Notes: generated from the sequence alone by a model not told the origin. 64,000 nt of DNA from Candidatus Petromonas tenebris (GCA_014236755.1 JACCKY010000045.1:1-64000); one strand, 5' to 3'. Positions 26,219 to 36,601 are shown, counted from the stretch's first letter. Made by a program: numbers and translations.

Positions 26219-27364
26219 ATGAAAAAGAATATGACGATTGTTTTGGCTCCAGATTCTTTTAAAGAAAGTATGACTGCTAAAGAAGTTTGTGAAGCAATGG
26301 AGAAAGGAATAAAAAAAGCGAATCCAAATATTAAATGCATAAAGGTACCTATGGCAGATGGTGGAGAAGGCACTATGCAATCATTAGTAGATGCAACGGA
26401 TGGAAAGGTATATAAAGTTAAAGTACAGGGCCCTTTGGGAGCAGAAGTAGAAGCGGAATATGGGATTTTGGGAGATGGAGAAGTTGCTGTTATAGAGATG
26501 GCCAGCGCAAGTGGCATTCACTTGGTACCAAAGGAAAAAAGAAATCCAATGAAAACCTCTACTTTTGGAACGGGACAATTAATAAAAGCTTGCTTAGAGC
26601 ATTCAATAAAAAAGCTGTTAATTGGAATTGGAGGAAGTGCAACAAATGATGGTGGTGCCGGAATGGTGCAGGCTTTAGGTGGAAAACTACTAGATAGTGA
26701 CGGAAATGAACTTCCTCTAGGCGGAGGCGAGCTGAGAAAACTAGCCCAAATTGATTTAAGCAATTTGGATGATAGATTAAAAGATGTCGAAGTAGAAGTG
26801 GCTTGTGATGTAAATAATCCTCTAGTTGGGGAAAAAGGTGCTTCTTATGTGTTTGGACCACAAAAAGGTGCAACAGAAGAAATGGTAAAAGTTTTAGATG
26901 AAAATTTAAGACATTATGGAGTCAAAATTAAAGAATGCTTAGGAATAGATATAGTAGAAGTGCCAGGAGCAGGAGCTGCTGGTGGTTTAGGTGCAGGGCT
27001 AATGGCATTTTTAAATGGCACATTAAAAAATGGCCTTGAAATGGTAGTAGAATATACAAAGCTAGAACAGAAAGTAAAAGAGGCAGATATGGTTTGGACA
27101 GGAGAAGGTAGTATTGACCATCAAACCATTTATGGTAAAACACCCTATGGAGTTGCCCGGGTAGCAAAAAAATATAAACTTCCTGTAATTGCTTTAGCCG
27201 GAAGAATCGGAGATGGAATTGAACCACTATATGATAGCGGCATTGATGCAATTTACAGTATTATGCAGGGCGTAAGTTCTTTGGAAGATGCATTAATAAA
27301 TGGAAGAAGGAATGTGAAAAAAACCAGTGAAAATGTAGCACGACTCATTGATATCATATATTAA
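26219..27364 (+). CDS. Glycerate 2-kinase (GarK/GlxK family)
   Basis: Type I glycerate kinase fold, 381 residues: V-L-A-P-D-S-F-K-E-S-M-T-A at the N-terminus, P-M-A-D-G-G-E-G-T, G-I-G-G-S-A-T-N-D-G-G-A-G-M, and G-E-G-S-I-D-x-Q-T-x-x-G-K near residue 300. It phosphorylates D-glycerate to 2-phosphoglycerate. RBS AGAGGG precedes ATG 26219. It was the last gene of a cdaR-gntP-kinase locus that lost the first two genes by deletion; the kinase frame itself is intact. Confidence 0.9.
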   Translation: MKKNMTIVLAPDSFKESMTAKEVCEAMEKGIKKANPNIKCIKVPMADGGEGTMQSLVDATDGKVYKVKVQGPLGAEVEAEYGILGDGEVAVIEMASASGIHLVPKEKRNPMKTSTFGTGQLIKACLEHSIKKLLIGIGGSATNDGGAGMVQALGGKLLDSDGNELPLGGGELRKLAQIDLSNLDDRLKDVEVEVACDVNNPLVGEKGASYVFGPQKGATEEMVKVLDENLRHYGVKIKECLGIDIVEVPGAGAAGGLGAGLMAFLNGTLKNGLEMVVEYTKLEQKVKEADMVWTGEGSIDHQTIYGKTPYGVARVAKKYKLPVIALAGRIGDGIEPLYDSGIDAIYSIMQGVSSLEDALINGRRNVKKTSENVARLIDIIY

Positions 27365-27374
27365 TTAACTAGCG

Positions 27375-27420
27375 AAAAATAACCTAGTAACTTAACTGAA
27401 AAAGTTGCTAGGTTATTTTT
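27375..27420 (+). terminator. Terminator after glycerate kinase
   Basis: AAAAATAACCTAGTAAC / GTTGCTAGGTTATTTTT, near-perfect stem with a T tail. Confidence 0.85.
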
Positions 27421-27422
27421 GA

Positions 27423-27499
27423 TTTAACTTGCCTCGCTAGTTTCTTATAGATATCCTTCAATAATCCTCTTCAGGCTCCGTAGAAGAGCTGTTTTAATA
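27423..27499. mobile_element. MITE-like element, half copy
   Basis: Matches the left half of the element at 13566 (AGATATCCTTCAATAATCCTC, then CTTCAGGCTCCGTAGAAGAG) and is truncated where the composite repeat begins at 27497. Confidence 0.75.
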
Positions 27500-27674
27500 G
27501 TAAAGGAACTCAAACATTTTTTGAAAAAATTGCAGGTATAAAACAAAGTAAATTCAAATGATGCAAGAAATTACAAACTTTTACCAGTTAAATATTAAAA
27601 AGGCTAATAGCTAACTGCTGACCGCTCATGGCAAAAAGGTGACAGGCCGCAAGAAAGACTCTAGAGAACGATTA
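27497..27674. repeat. Composite intergenic repeat, copy B
   Basis: Same order of blocks as 18555-18785 but truncated after AAGAAAGACTCTAGAGAACG. It interrupts the half MITE copy. Confidence 0.8.
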
Positions 27675-27708
27675 TTAGAAAAAATTTTCACAAAAGCATA
27701 TCAATATA

Positions 27709-27717
27709 TGGTATAAT
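27709..27717 (+). promoter_or_regulatory. Extended -10 promoter candidate for yqhQ-prmC-prfA
   Basis: TG-G-TATAAT, about 60-100 bases before the likely yqhQ start. A possible TTCACA -35 lies 19 bases upstream. Confidence 0.5.
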
Positions 27718-27777
27718 TATATTTTGAAGGTCTGATATTTATATATAATTGCAATTTACAACGGGCAATTAATTTGT

Positions 27778-28737
27778 ATGAATATAGGAGATAGATTTAG
27801 AAAGTTGGTGAAAATCGTGAAGAAAGTAAACGTAGGCGGCCAAGCCCTTATCGAAGGAGTTATGATGAAGGGCCCCAATGATATAGCCATGGCAGTAAGA
27901 AAATCCGATGGAGAAATAGTGGTAAAAAGGGAGCCCGTAAGCAGAATAGAAAAATCAAAAATCGTAAAAATTCCTATCATCAGGGGTGGTATAGCTTTAA
28001 TTAATTCAATGGTAACAGGGATAAAGGCCCTGACCTACTCTGCCGAATTTTTTGAAGAAGGCATAGAAGAAGAGAAGGGAAAGTTCGAACTTTGGCTTGA
28101 AAAAAAATTTGGAGATAAATCAAAAGACATAATGACATATATATCGGTTGCTCTTGCTGTAGCAATGGCTATCTTGGTGTTCATGATTATACCTACCATA
28201 TTAATAAACTTTTTAAAAAATAAGATTTCAAATACCGTTATACTTACGGGCTTGGAAGGAATACTAAAAATTTTCATGTTTATTGGATATATTATATTTA
28301 TATCAAGATTAAAGGAAATACAGAGGGTATTTGAGTATCACGGAGCGGAACATAAAGCAATTCACTGTTATGAAAGCGGTAAGCCCCTTACAGTGGAGAA
28401 TGCCAAAAAGTTTACGACCATGCATCCAAGATGCGGTACCAGCTTTTTGCTAATAGTATTAGTAATAAGTATACTGATATTTTCACTGCTTGGATGGAAA
28501 AGTATTATCTTAAGGATAGCAATGAAGCTTCTGCTGCTTCCTTTAGTAGCAGGCATATCCTATGAAATCATAAAATGGGCAGGAAAGAGCGACTCAAAAT
28601 TTGCTGCAGTCATAAGCTGGCCTGGACTTATGATGCAAAAGCTAACTACAAGGGAGCCCGACGACAAGCAGCTGGAGGTAGCCATAGAAGCATTAAAAAA
28701 TGTTTTAGCAGAAGATAAGGACGTTAAGTTATGGTAA
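27778..28737 (+). CDS. YqhQ-like membrane protein (DUF1385)
   Basis: DUF1385 protein. The signature V-N-V-G-G-Q-A-L-I-E-G-V-M-M-K-G-P opens the conserved part, the E-Y-H-G-A-E-H-K-A-I-H-C-Y-E motif and R-C-G-T-S-F-L follow, with three to four membrane helices between about residues 115 and 265. Function is not established. The start is uncertain: ATG 27778 lacks a good ribosome binding site, and GTG 27817 would give the usual short N-terminus. It overlaps prmC by seven bases, so the operon is translationally coupled; yqhQ-prmC-prfA is a standard order in Clostridia. Confidence 0.85.
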   Translation: MNIGDRFRKLVKIVKKVNVGGQALIEGVMMKGPNDIAMAVRKSDGEIVVKREPVSRIEKSKIVKIPIIRGGIALINSMVTGIKALTYSAEFFEEGIEEEKGKFELWLEKKFGDKSKDIMTYISVALAVAMAILVFMIIPTILINFLKNKISNTVILTGLEGILKIFMFIGYIIFISRLKEIQRVFEYHGAEHKAIHCYESGKPLTVENAKKFTTMHPRCGTSFLLIVLVISILIFSLLGWKSIILRIAMKLLLLPLVAGISYEIIKWAGKSDSKFAAVISWPGLMMQKLTTREPDDKQLEVAIEALKNVLAEDKDVKLW

Positions 28738-29594
28738 GTATTAATTGTGCCCTCAGGGATGCCGTAGACAGTCTCAATGGGAAGGCTTCTACTCCTTTGC
28801 TTGACGCTCAGGTACTGCTTGCCCATGTACTTCATACAGATAAGTTGTATCTTATAGTAAATAAAGATAGAATACTAACTGAGAAAGAACATGATGAATA
28901 TAATAAATTAGTTAAAAAGAGGCTGGAAGGGGTTCCGGTACAATATCTGGTTAAAAACCAGGAGTTTATGGGATTGGATTTCTATGTAGAAGAAGGAGTT
29001 TTGATACCAAGGCCCGATACGGAGATTTTGATAGAAAAGGTTTTAGATAACATAGATAAAGGAAAAAAATACAATATAGTAGATATAGGAACGGGAAGTG
29101 GAGCCATAACAGTGTCCCTGGCAAAGCTTATTCCAAATTCCTTCGTATATTCCATAGATATATGTAGGAAGGCTTTAGAAATAGGCAGAAAAAATGCTAA
29201 AAAGCACGGAGTACTAGATAAAATACATTTCCTGCACGGAAGCATCTTTAAGCCTTTAGATGAAATAAATCTTAAAGGGAAAGTTGACATATTGGTATCA
29301 AATCCTCCTTATATACCTACAAAGGACATAGAAAACCTACAGATAGAAGTGTCAAAATATGAACCTAAGACAGCCTTAGACGGAGGTGAAGATGGACTCC
29401 GGTTTTATAGAGAAATAATAGATAAAGCTCCTGAATATCTAAAAAATGAAGGTTTCATTGCTCTTGAAATAGGTTACGACCAGGCGGAAAAAGTTGTTGA
29501 TTTAATGAAGGAAAAAAAATGTTATAATGGTATAGAAGTAACGAAGGATCTGGCAGGAATAGACAGGGTTATAAGTGGAAAGTTAATTGGCTAA
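28731..29594 (+). CDS. prmC: Peptide chain release factor N5-glutamine methyltransferase
   Basis: Methylates the glutamine of the GGQ motif in release factors. The N-terminal helical domain covers about 80 residues; the SAM-binding [11 protein letters not shown] segment and the substrate motif S-N-P-P-Y-I-P are present. 287 residues, normal length. It starts inside the end of yqhQ and is followed 32 bases later by its substrate gene prfA. Confidence 0.95.
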   Translation: MVSINCALRDAVDSLNGKASTPLLDAQVLLAHVLHTDKLYLIVNKDRILTEKEHDEYNKLVKKRLEGVPVQYLVKNQEFMGLDFYVEEGVLIPRPDTEILIEKVLDNIDKGKKYNIVDIGTGSGAITVSLAKLIPNSFVYSIDICRKALEIGRKNAKKHGVLDKIHFLHGSIFKPLDEINLKGKVDILVSNPPYIPTKDIENLQIEVSKYEPKTALDGGEDGLRFYREIIDKAPEYLKNEGFIALEIGYDQAEKVVDLMKEKKCYNGIEVTKDLAGIDRVISGKLIG

Positions 29595-29626
29595 GTTTTC
29601 AATCTAAATTATTACGGGGTGATACA

Positions 29627-30694
29627 ATGTTTGATAAATTAAATTTTATAGAAGAAAAATATGATGATCTGAGCAAAAAAATAGCAGACCCTGATATAAT
29701 AAATGACCAGCCCACATGGCAAAAATATATAAAAGAGCATGCTTCTATAAAGCCTATTGTAGATAAGTATAAAGAATATAAAGGTGTAAAGGAAGGCATA
29801 GAAGAAGCTAAAGAGATTTTGCAGGAAAGTAAGGACGAAGAGCTTAGGGAAATGGCCAAAATGGAGTTGGAAGAACTTGAAGAAAAGATAGAAGGCTTGG
29901 AAGAAGAGCTAAAAGTTCTTCTTATACCTAAGGATCCTAATGACGAAAAGAACGTTATTATGGAAATTAGAGCCGGTGCAGGAGGAGATGAAGCAGGACT
30001 GTTTGCCGGAGAACTGCTGAGACTCTATACAAGATACGCAGAGAGAAATGGCTGGAAAACAGAAATAATGAGTATAAATGAAACGGGAGTAGGTGGCATC
30101 AAAGAAGTAATAGTGATGATAAAAGGTAAGGGAGCCTACTCAAGACTTAAGTATGAAAGTGGAGTTCATAGAGTTCAAAGGATACCAAGTACCGAATCCG
30201 GCGGAAGAATTCATACTTCTACGGCAACGGTTGCGGTTCTTCCAGAGGTAGATGATGTAGAGGTTCAAATAAATCCAAATGACTTGAGAATCGATGTATT
30301 CAGATCTTCAGGTAATGGAGGTCAAAGTGTTAACACTACCGATTCAGCCGTAAGGATTACCCACCTGCCTACAGGAATGGTAGTGACCTGTCAGGATGAA
30401 AAGTCTCAGCTAAAGAATAAGGAAAAGGCGCTAAAGGTTTTAAAGGCGAGACTTTATGACACTATTATGGCTGAGCAGAATGCAGAAATTGCCGAAGCCA
30501 GAAAGAGTCAGGTAGGCAGCGGTGAAAGAAGCGAAAAAATAAGAACCTACAACTATCCTCAAAGTCGAATAACAGACCACAGAATCAATCTGACAGTATA
30601 TAAACTGGATCAATTTCTGGATGGAGAAATAGATGAAATGGTAGATGCATTGATTACAAGCGATCAAGCAGAAAAATTAAAGGAATTAAGCTAA
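29627..30694 (+). CDS. prfA: Peptide chain release factor 1
   Basis: 355 residues. The catalytic G-G-Q is at 231-233 and the stop-codon reading tripeptide P-S-T (P-x-T, RF1 type) at 187-189 identifies RF1 rather than RF2. The long coiled N-terminal domain is normal. RBS GGGGTGA precedes ATG 29627. A strong terminator ends the operon. Confidence 0.95.
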   Translation: MFDKLNFIEEKYDDLSKKIADPDIINDQPTWQKYIKEHASIKPIVDKYKEYKGVKEGIEEAKEILQESKDEELREMAKMELEELEEKIEGLEEELKVLLIPKDPNDEKNVIMEIRAGAGGDEAGLFAGELLRLYTRYAERNGWKTEIMSINETGVGGIKEVIVMIKGKGAYSRLKYESGVHRVQRIPSTESGGRIHTSTATVAVLPEVDDVEVQINPNDLRIDVFRSSGNGGQSVNTTDSAVRITHLPTGMVVTCQDEKSQLKNKEKALKVLKARLYDTIMAEQNAEIAEARKSQVGSGERSEKIRTYNYPQSRITDHRINLTVYKLDQFLDGEIDEMVDALITSDQAEKLKELS

Positions 30695-30700
30695 AAAATA

Positions 30701-30740
30701 AAAAAGAGGTAGAGAATAAGCGACTCTCTACCTCTTTTTT
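30701..30740 (+). terminator. Terminator after prfA
   Basis: AAAAAGAGGTAGAG pairs with CTCTACCTCTTTTT; the stem is AT-symmetric, so it could work in both directions. Confidence 0.9.
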
Positions 30741-30758
30741 ATTTTTCTTTGTTTTTTT

Positions 30759-30838
30759 GACCCTAAAGCTTTATCCTAAGACTAAGAACTAGGAACTAAG
30801 AACCAAGAGCTAACAAAGTGTCGAAGACACCTTTGTTC
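30759..30838. repeat. Heptamer repeat array with GTGTC/GACAC hairpin
   Basis: CCTAAGA-CTAAGAA-CTAGGAA-CTAAGAA-CCAAGAG-CTAACAA, then AAAGTGTCGAAGACACCTTT. The region 30839-30998 also contains a nine-codon frame at 30919 with a good ribosome binding site, too short to call. Confidence 0.8.
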
Positions 30839-30998
30839 TGAAACAATTTCAGTTTCCTTGAAAAAAAATGGCAATAGGAGTATACTTAAAAATAAACACG
30901 AAAAAAGAAGGTGGGATAATGGTTGTAGTTAGATTTGCTGATACTTAAATACTCCTTTTAAGATATAAACCAAATAATTTGAAAGGAGTTATTTTGTG

Positions 30999-32150
30999 AT
31001 GGAGTCGAAATTTATATTTTTGATTCACATAGCAGCCATTTTATTAGCAGCTAACATAGGAGGCATCATTAGTAGAAAGCTAAAACAGCCGGCAGTTTTA
31101 GGACAAATAGTAGCTGGAATTATTTTAGGTTTATTTTTTTATAAGACAGAAACCGTTACTAATTTTGCCGAAATAGGAGTAATATTTCTAATGTTTATAG
31201 CCGGACTTGAAACCGATGTAGAGGAGCTTAAAAAATCAGGAAAATCATCGTCTCTCATTGCTCTAGGAGGTATAATCACCCCCTTGGCTTTAGTAATGGG
31301 CGGAATGTACCTTGTAACTGGGGATTTCATAGGAAGTCTTTTTATGGGAGTAATTGCCACTGCGACCAGTATCAGTATATCCATTCAAACCCTTATAGAG
31401 CTTGGACAAATGAAAACAAAACAGGGTATAGGAATATTAGGAGCAGCAATCATAGATGATATAGTAGGTATAATACTTTTGACCGTAGTTATAGGAGTAG
31501 TAAAGCCCGGAGCCGAGAGTAGCTTTATCATAGTAGTAGGTAAAATCATATCATTTTTCATATTGGCATTTATAATAGGATATATAGTAATTACAATATT
31601 ATCAAAACTCTCCAGAAGAATAAATATTGAAGATAAAATTACAACCTATGCCGTAATTTTCTGTTTGACCCTTGCATTTTTATCTGAAGAACTTGGAGTT
31701 GCAGCAATAACTGGAGCATACTTTGCAGGAATAGTCTTTTCAATGACAACCCATAAGCATAAATTGTCCCATGATATTCACAACATATCATCCGTAATGT
31801 TTACCCCAATATTTTTCGTGGCAATAGGCTTAGGGATAGACTTGAGTACTGCCCTTGAGGCTTTGGGAATAGGAATATTACTGGCTTTCCTAGCTGCATT
31901 AGGAAAAGTGATAGGCTGTGGACTGGGAGCCGGAATATCTGGGTTTAATAAAAGAGAAGCCTTACAGGTGGGAGTGGGGATGATTCCCCGTGCGGAAGTT
32001 GCAATAATCATAACCAACTTAGGTATCAAAATAGGAGTAATTACCCACAAAGAAATGGCAGCAGTCATATTGATGGTCTTGATAACTACCATCATGACTC
32101 CCTCACTTCTTAAACTGACATTTGAAGAAGATCCAAAGAAAGCATCGTAA
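30999..32150 (+). CDS. Cation:proton antiporter (CPA2 / NapA-KefB type)
   Basis: A 384-residue membrane protein with about 12 hydrophobic helices. CPA2 features are the opening Q-P-A-V-L-G-Q-I-V-A-G-I, F-L-M-F-I-A-G-L-E-T-D and the paired acidic A-I-I-D-D-I-V-G-I in the ion-binding helix, then A-I-T-G-A-Y-F-A-G. There is no RCK/TrkA domain, so it is the short Na+/H+ (or K+/H+) antiporter form. ATG 30999 follows AAAGGAG; GTG 30996 would add one residue. With a Na+-type ATP synthase in the same window, Na+ homeostasis is a reasonable job, but the ion is inferred. Confidence 0.85.
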   Translation: MESKFIFLIHIAAILLAANIGGIISRKLKQPAVLGQIVAGIILGLFFYKTETVTNFAEIGVIFLMFIAGLETDVEELKKSGKSSSLIALGGIITPLALVMGGMYLVTGDFIGSLFMGVIATATSISISIQTLIELGQMKTKQGIGILGAAIIDDIVGIILLTVVIGVVKPGAESSFIIVVGKIISFFILAFIIGYIVITILSKLSRRINIEDKITTYAVIFCLTLAFLSEELGVAAITGAYFAGIVFSMTTHKHKLSHDIHNISSVMFTPIFFVAIGLGIDLSTALEALGIGILLAFLAALGKVIGCGLGAGISGFNKREALQVGVGMIPRAEVAIIITNLGIKIGVITHKEMAAVILMVLITTIMTPSLLKLTFEEDPKKAS

Positions 32151-32155
32151 AAATG

Positions 32156-32180
32156 TGACAGTCCAGTGCTGTCTTTTTTT
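32156..32180 (+). terminator. Terminator after the antiporter gene
   Basis: GACAG...CTGTC short stem with a 7-base loop followed by seven T; it merges with the start of a composite repeat. Confidence 0.7.
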
Positions 32181-32458
32181 ATAGCATAGAACTCAGACAT
32201 TTTTGCAAAAAATTGCAGGCGTAAAACGAAGTAAATTCAAGAGAAGCAAGAAATTACAAACTTTCATCAGTTAAATATTAAAAAGGCTAACAGCTAACTG
32301 CTGACCGCTCATGGCAAAAAGGTGACGGGCCGCAAGAAAGACCCTGAAGAAAGACTAGGATTCGCCAAGAGCCAAGAGCTAAGAACTAAGAGCTAATCAG
32401 GGCTACCAACTATGAACTACTAACTACGAACTAACAAATGCGTCGTCAGACCCATTTA
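32180..32458. repeat. Composite intergenic repeat, copy C
   Basis: Full set of blocks as at 18555, continuing through GCCAAGA/GCTAAGA and AACTATG-AACTACT-AACTACG heptamers into AACAAATGCGTCGTCAGACC. Confidence 0.85.
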
Positions 32459-32508
32459 TTCTTTAAGTTTTTACACATACCTGACTTCCTATTCTCATAT
32501 AAATTAAG

Positions 32509-32694
32509 TAGTTTAACCTCTTGTGCTAGTTACTCTAACAGTATAGCTTTAAATATCCTTCAAAGTTTTCTCTGAAGCGACTCCTAAAAGCTGTTTTTAC
32601 CTCTAAATCTTTTCTATTAAAACAGCTCTTCTACGGAGCCTGAAGAGGATTATTGCAGGATATCTATAAGGAACTAGCGAGGCGAGTTAATTTA
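32509..32694. mobile_element. MITE-like palindromic element, full inverted copy
   Basis: Reverse-complement copy of 13566-13750 with the same ends and internal hairpin. It ends just before the ribosome binding region of the ZIP gene. Confidence 0.8.
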
Positions 32695-32714
32695 ATAAAT
32701 AGGATGTGGGTATA

Positions 32715-33446
32715 ATGGACAATATAGTATCTATAACCTTGATTGGATTTTCAGTTGGCGTATTGGGTACGGGAATAGGAGGGCTTTTGGCTTTGTTTTT
32801 AGACGAGCCGGGAAATAGATTTTTAAGCTTTATATTAGGTTTTTCAGCTGGGATAATGCTGACTATAGTATGTTTCGATCTTTTACCTGAGGCCTTTGAT
32901 AGGGGAAACTTTGTGTTGGGGATAGCTGGCATAGTTGCAGGCGTTTTGGTTATCATAATAGCTGACGACAAAATACATATGCATGAAACAAATATTCCTT
33001 TAGGAACTGCAAGTTTTACCAAAATGGGAATATTAATAGGTATAGGAGTAGCTCTTCATAACTTTCCCGAAGGCCTTGCTATCGGTTCAGGTTTTATTGC
33101 AACAAAGGAGCTGGGAATAGGAATATCACTAGTAATAGCAATTCACAATATACCTGAAGGTATCTCCATGGCAGCTCCCATGAGAGTAGGTGGTATGTCG
33201 AAATTTAAAGCTCTCTTTTATACGGTTTTAGTGGGTATGCCTATGGGGCTTGGAGCATTTATAGGGGCTATGCTCGGAGAAATATCCCAAACCTTTATAG
33301 CCTTTTGCCTGGCCTTTGCTGGAGGAACCATGCTGTACATAACCTGTGGAGAACTCATACCCGGCTCAAGTAATTTACACATAGGCAGAACCTCTAGCAT
33401 TGGACTGATATTGGGATTTCTGGTAGGACTTTTTATTACTAAATAA
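32715..33446 (+). CDS. ZIP-family metal transporter
   Basis: A divalent-metal (zinc or iron) importer of about 243 residues with eight hydrophobic segments. The metal-binding helices carry A-L-H-N-F-P-E-G-L-A-I-G and A-I-H-N-I-P-E-G-I-S, the hallmarks of the GufA/ZupT-like branch. ATG 32715 is better placed than GTG 32706 relative to AGGATG. A MITE-like element stands directly upstream and may supply or insulate expression signals. Confidence 0.9.
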   Translation: MDNIVSITLIGFSVGVLGTGIGGLLALFLDEPGNRFLSFILGFSAGIMLTIVCFDLLPEAFDRGNFVLGIAGIVAGVLVIIIADDKIHMHETNIPLGTASFTKMGILIGIGVALHNFPEGLAIGSGFIATKELGIGISLVIAIHNIPEGISMAAPMRVGGMSKFKALFYTVLVGMPMGLGAFIGAMLGEISQTFIAFCLAFAGGTMLYITCGELIPGSSNLHIGRTSSIGLILGFLVGLFITK

Positions 33447-33469
33447 AGAAACAATACCTAGAGCCATAA

Positions 33470-33575
33470 CCTTAACCGAGTACCGAACAGTAAGTGGCGA
33501 AAAGCGAGTGACCTAAATTTGCCAAGGGCTAATGGCTAAGAACTAAGGACTAATTAAGAGCCCAGCGCCCAGAAG
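33470..33575. repeat. Heptamer repeat arrays
   Basis: CCGAGTACCGAACAGTAAGT-GGCGAAAA-GCGAGTG, then GCCAAGG-GCTAATG-GCTAAGA-ACTAAGG-ACTAATT, without the CGTC hairpin. Confidence 0.75.
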
Positions 33576-33609
33576 TCTGAATACACAACCCCTATGAGGA
33601 GAATTGCAA

Positions 33610-34665
33610 ATGAAAAATACTGAAATAATAAGAATTAACAAAGAAAATATAGACTTGGAAAAACTTCAGAAAGCAGCTGATATCTTAAAAAAGGGCGGCA
33701 TAGTAGCTTTCCCAACGGAAACAGTATACGGTCTCGGAGCGAATGCCCTGGATGAAGATGCTGTAAAAAAGATATTTAAAGCAAAGGGAAGACCCTCTGA
33801 CAATCCCCTTATAATACATATATCAGAGATTGAAGATATCAAAAAACTAGTTTTGGAGATACCTAAAAAGGCAGAAGTTTTGATGGAAAAATTCTGGCCT
33901 GGACCCTTGACACTTATATTTAAAAAGTCCCACATTGTGCCTGGAATAACAACAGCGGGTCTTGATACTGTAGCAGTAAGAATGCCTTCCCATCCCGTAG
34001 CAAAACTCTTGATAAAGCTTTCGAGAGTTCCTGTGGCGGCTCCTAGTGCAAATCTGTCAGGAAAGCCCAGTCCTACAAAGGAAGAACATGTTATAAAGGA
34101 TCTAAAGGGAAGAGTGGATGGAATAGTATGTGGAGGAGACGCTGCGATAGGTGTTGAATCTACAGTACTGGATATAACTTCTGATGTCCCAATGATCTTG
34201 CGCCCGGGAGGTGTTACCAAGGAGAATCTGGAGGATGTGATAGGCAGTGTAAAAGTAGACCCGGCGATACTTGTAAAAGCAGACCCTGATCTGGTGCCTA
34301 AATCTCCCGGAATGAAATATACCCATTATTCACCGGACGCCGAGGTAATATTAATAAAAGGTGATCTTGAAGACATAACTAAAGAAATAGAAAAAATGAG
34401 AAGGGCTAAGGAAGAGGAAGGTCATCGAGTTGGAATCATGGCTACCGAAGAAACTAAGGAAAGATATGCGGGAGGAATAGTTATTTCGGTGGGCAGCAGG
34501 TCCAATCCTGAAACTATTGCCGCAAATCTTTTTAAAGTTCTGAGAGAGTTTGATGAAAAGAAAGTTGATATAATACTAGCAGAAACCATTGAAGAAACAG
34601 GAGTTGGGCATGCGGTGATGAACAGACTTACAAAGGCGGCAGGGTATAAGATAGTTAGAGTATAG
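33610..34665 (+). CDS. ywlC: L-threonylcarbamoyladenylate synthase (Sua5/YwlC, long form)
   Basis: Makes threonylcarbamoyl-AMP for the t6A modification of tRNA. The YrdC domain has G-G-I-V-A-F-P-T-E-T-V-Y-G-L-G and K-A-K-G-R-P-S-D-N-P-L, and ends near residue 205. The Sua5 C-terminal domain starts at S-P-G-M-K-Y-T-H-Y-S-P. ATG 33610 follows GAGGAG; TTG 33604 would be too close. ywlE lies 14 bases downstream, the classic Firmicute pair. Confidence 0.95.
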   Translation: MKNTEIIRINKENIDLEKLQKAADILKKGGIVAFPTETVYGLGANALDEDAVKKIFKAKGRPSDNPLIIHISEIEDIKKLVLEIPKKAEVLMEKFWPGPLTLIFKKSHIVPGITTAGLDTVAVRMPSHPVAKLLIKLSRVPVAAPSANLSGKPSPTKEEHVIKDLKGRVDGIVCGGDAAIGVESTVLDITSDVPMILRPGGVTKENLEDVIGSVKVDPAILVKADPDLVPKSPGMKYTHYSPDAEVILIKGDLEDITKEIEKMRRAKEEEGHRVGIMATEETKERYAGGIVISVGSRSNPETIAANLFKVLREFDEKKVDIILAETIEETGVGHAVMNRLTKAAGYKIVRV

Positions 34666-34679
34666 AAAGGAGTGCTTCA

Positions 34680-35168
34680 ATGAAGACTATTCTGTTTGTA
34701 TGTACCGGCAACACTTGTAGAAGTAGCATGGCAGAAGCCATGTTGAAAGAACTGATAAAAGAATCGGAATATAAGGACGAGGAAATAAGAGTGATATCAG
34801 CAGGGACATGGGCGATCGAGGGACAAAAAGCAAATGAAAAAGCTATTCAGGCCATGAAGGAAAAAAATATTGATTTAACTGGTCACCGATCCACACCTCT
34901 CACAAAGGAAATTGCAGAAAAAGCTGATTTAATATTGACGATGACACAAAATCATAAAAACCAAATCCTCAAAGCGCTTCCCGAAATGGAGGAAAAGGTT
35001 TACACACTAAAGGAATTTGCCGGAGATAAGGGCGAACTAGATATAATGGATCCATATGGACAAAGCATAAAAGTCTATAAACAAACTGCCGAAGAAATGG
35101 AAAAACTGCTAAAAAAGACGTTGGAGAAAATATTACAGTTTATTAACATAAAAAAAGAAGGAAAATAG
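34680..35168 (+). CDS. ywlE: Protein-arginine phosphatase (YwlE-type low-molecular-weight phosphatase)
   Basis: A 162-residue LMW phosphatase. The P-loop C-T-G-N-T-C-R has catalytic Cys8 and Arg14. Thr12 stands where tyrosine-specific relatives have Ile, the feature linked to phospho-arginine specificity in YwlE. The general acid is in M-D-P-Y-G-Q-S near the C-terminus. RBS AAAGGAG. It is co-transcribed with ywlC. Confidence 0.9.
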   Translation: MKTILFVCTGNTCRSSMAEAMLKELIKESEYKDEEIRVISAGTWAIEGQKANEKAIQAMKEKNIDLTGHRSTPLTKEIAEKADLILTMTQNHKNQILKALPEMEEKVYTLKEFAGDKGELDIMDPYGQSIKVYKQTAEEMEKLLKKTLEKILQFINIKKEGK

Positions 35169-35207
35169 GATTTTCTGTCGAATATATAATAGGTTTGTGC
35201 ATTTTTA

Positions 35208-35408
35208 AAAACAGGTCACGGGTGACAGAAAAAACCCTAAAGATTGACCTTAATTTTCTTAATCTTAATTCCGACCCCAAACACTTACCCTAACCGAGTA
35301 GCGAGCAGCAATTGGCGAATAGCTATGACCCTAAAGAATGACTTTTATATGCTACTAGTTACGAACTACTAACTACGAACCAACAAAGTGTCGTAGGTAC
35401 TTTGTTCT
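35208..35408. repeat. Heptamer repeat arrays with GTGTC/GGTAC hairpin before rpiB
   Basis: AACAGGTCACGGGTGACAG, CCGAGTA-GCGAGCA-GCAATTG-GCGAATA, AGTTACGAACTACTAACTAC, then hairpin CAAAGTGTCGTAGGTACTTTG. The hairpin ends about 12 bases before the rpiB ribosome binding site. Confidence 0.85.
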
Positions 35409-35433
35409 TATACTTATCAAGGAGGTGCTTTGA

Positions 35434-35886
35434 TTGAAAATAGCAATAGGAAGCGACCACGGAGGATATAAATTAAAGGAAGCAATAAAGAAACATCTAG
35501 AAAAGAAGGGCATAGAATATAAGGATTTTGGGACTGGCTCAACTGAGTCCGTTGATTATCCGGAATTCGGAATGAAAGTTGCTGAAGCTGTTAAATCAGA
35601 AGAATTTGACAAAGGTATAGTGTGCTGTGGTACAGGTATAGGTATATCCATATCTGCCAATAAGGTTCCCGGAATCAGATGTGCCGTTGTATCAGACACA
35701 TTTTCTGCTGAAATGTCTAGGGCTCATAACAATGCCAACGTATTAGCCCTAGGTGAAAGAGTAATAGGAGTTGGACTAGCTCTGAAAATTGTAGATGTTT
35801 GGCTTGAAACGGAATTTGAAGGTGGAAGACACGAGAGAAGAGTAAATAAAATCGGAGACATAGAAACAAAGTATAGTATGAGATAG
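35434..35886 (+). CDS. rpiB: Ribose-5-phosphate isomerase B
   Basis: Interconverts ribose 5-phosphate and ribulose 5-phosphate. It has G-S-D-H-G-G-Y near the start, the active-site C-C-G-T-G-I-G-I-S-I-S-A-N-K, and S-R-A-H-N-N-A-N-V-L-A-L-G. 150 residues, normal. The TTG start at 35434 is supported by AAGGAGGTG at 35419-35427. Confidence 0.95.
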   Translation: MKIAIGSDHGGYKLKEAIKKHLEKKGIEYKDFGTGSTESVDYPEFGMKVAEAVKSEEFDKGIVCCGTGIGISISANKVPGIRCAVVSDTFSAEMSRAHNNANVLALGERVIGVGLALKIVDVWLETEFEGGRHERRVNKIGDIETKYSMR

Positions 35887-35956
35887 GAAAGAGGATATAG
35901 GAGAAAAAATAATTATGTCCTTTGAACTTTGAGATATGACCTAAAAGCAGATTTGA

Positions 35957-36601
<645 letters not shown>

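Noticed and set aside
30919..30948. Nine-codon leader peptide before the antiporter
   Set aside because: It has a good ribosome binding site but no attenuator structure or regulatory codon run.
33666..34220. Long minus-strand frame opposite ywlC
   Set aside because: Antisense shadow of a well-recognised gene, with no family features.
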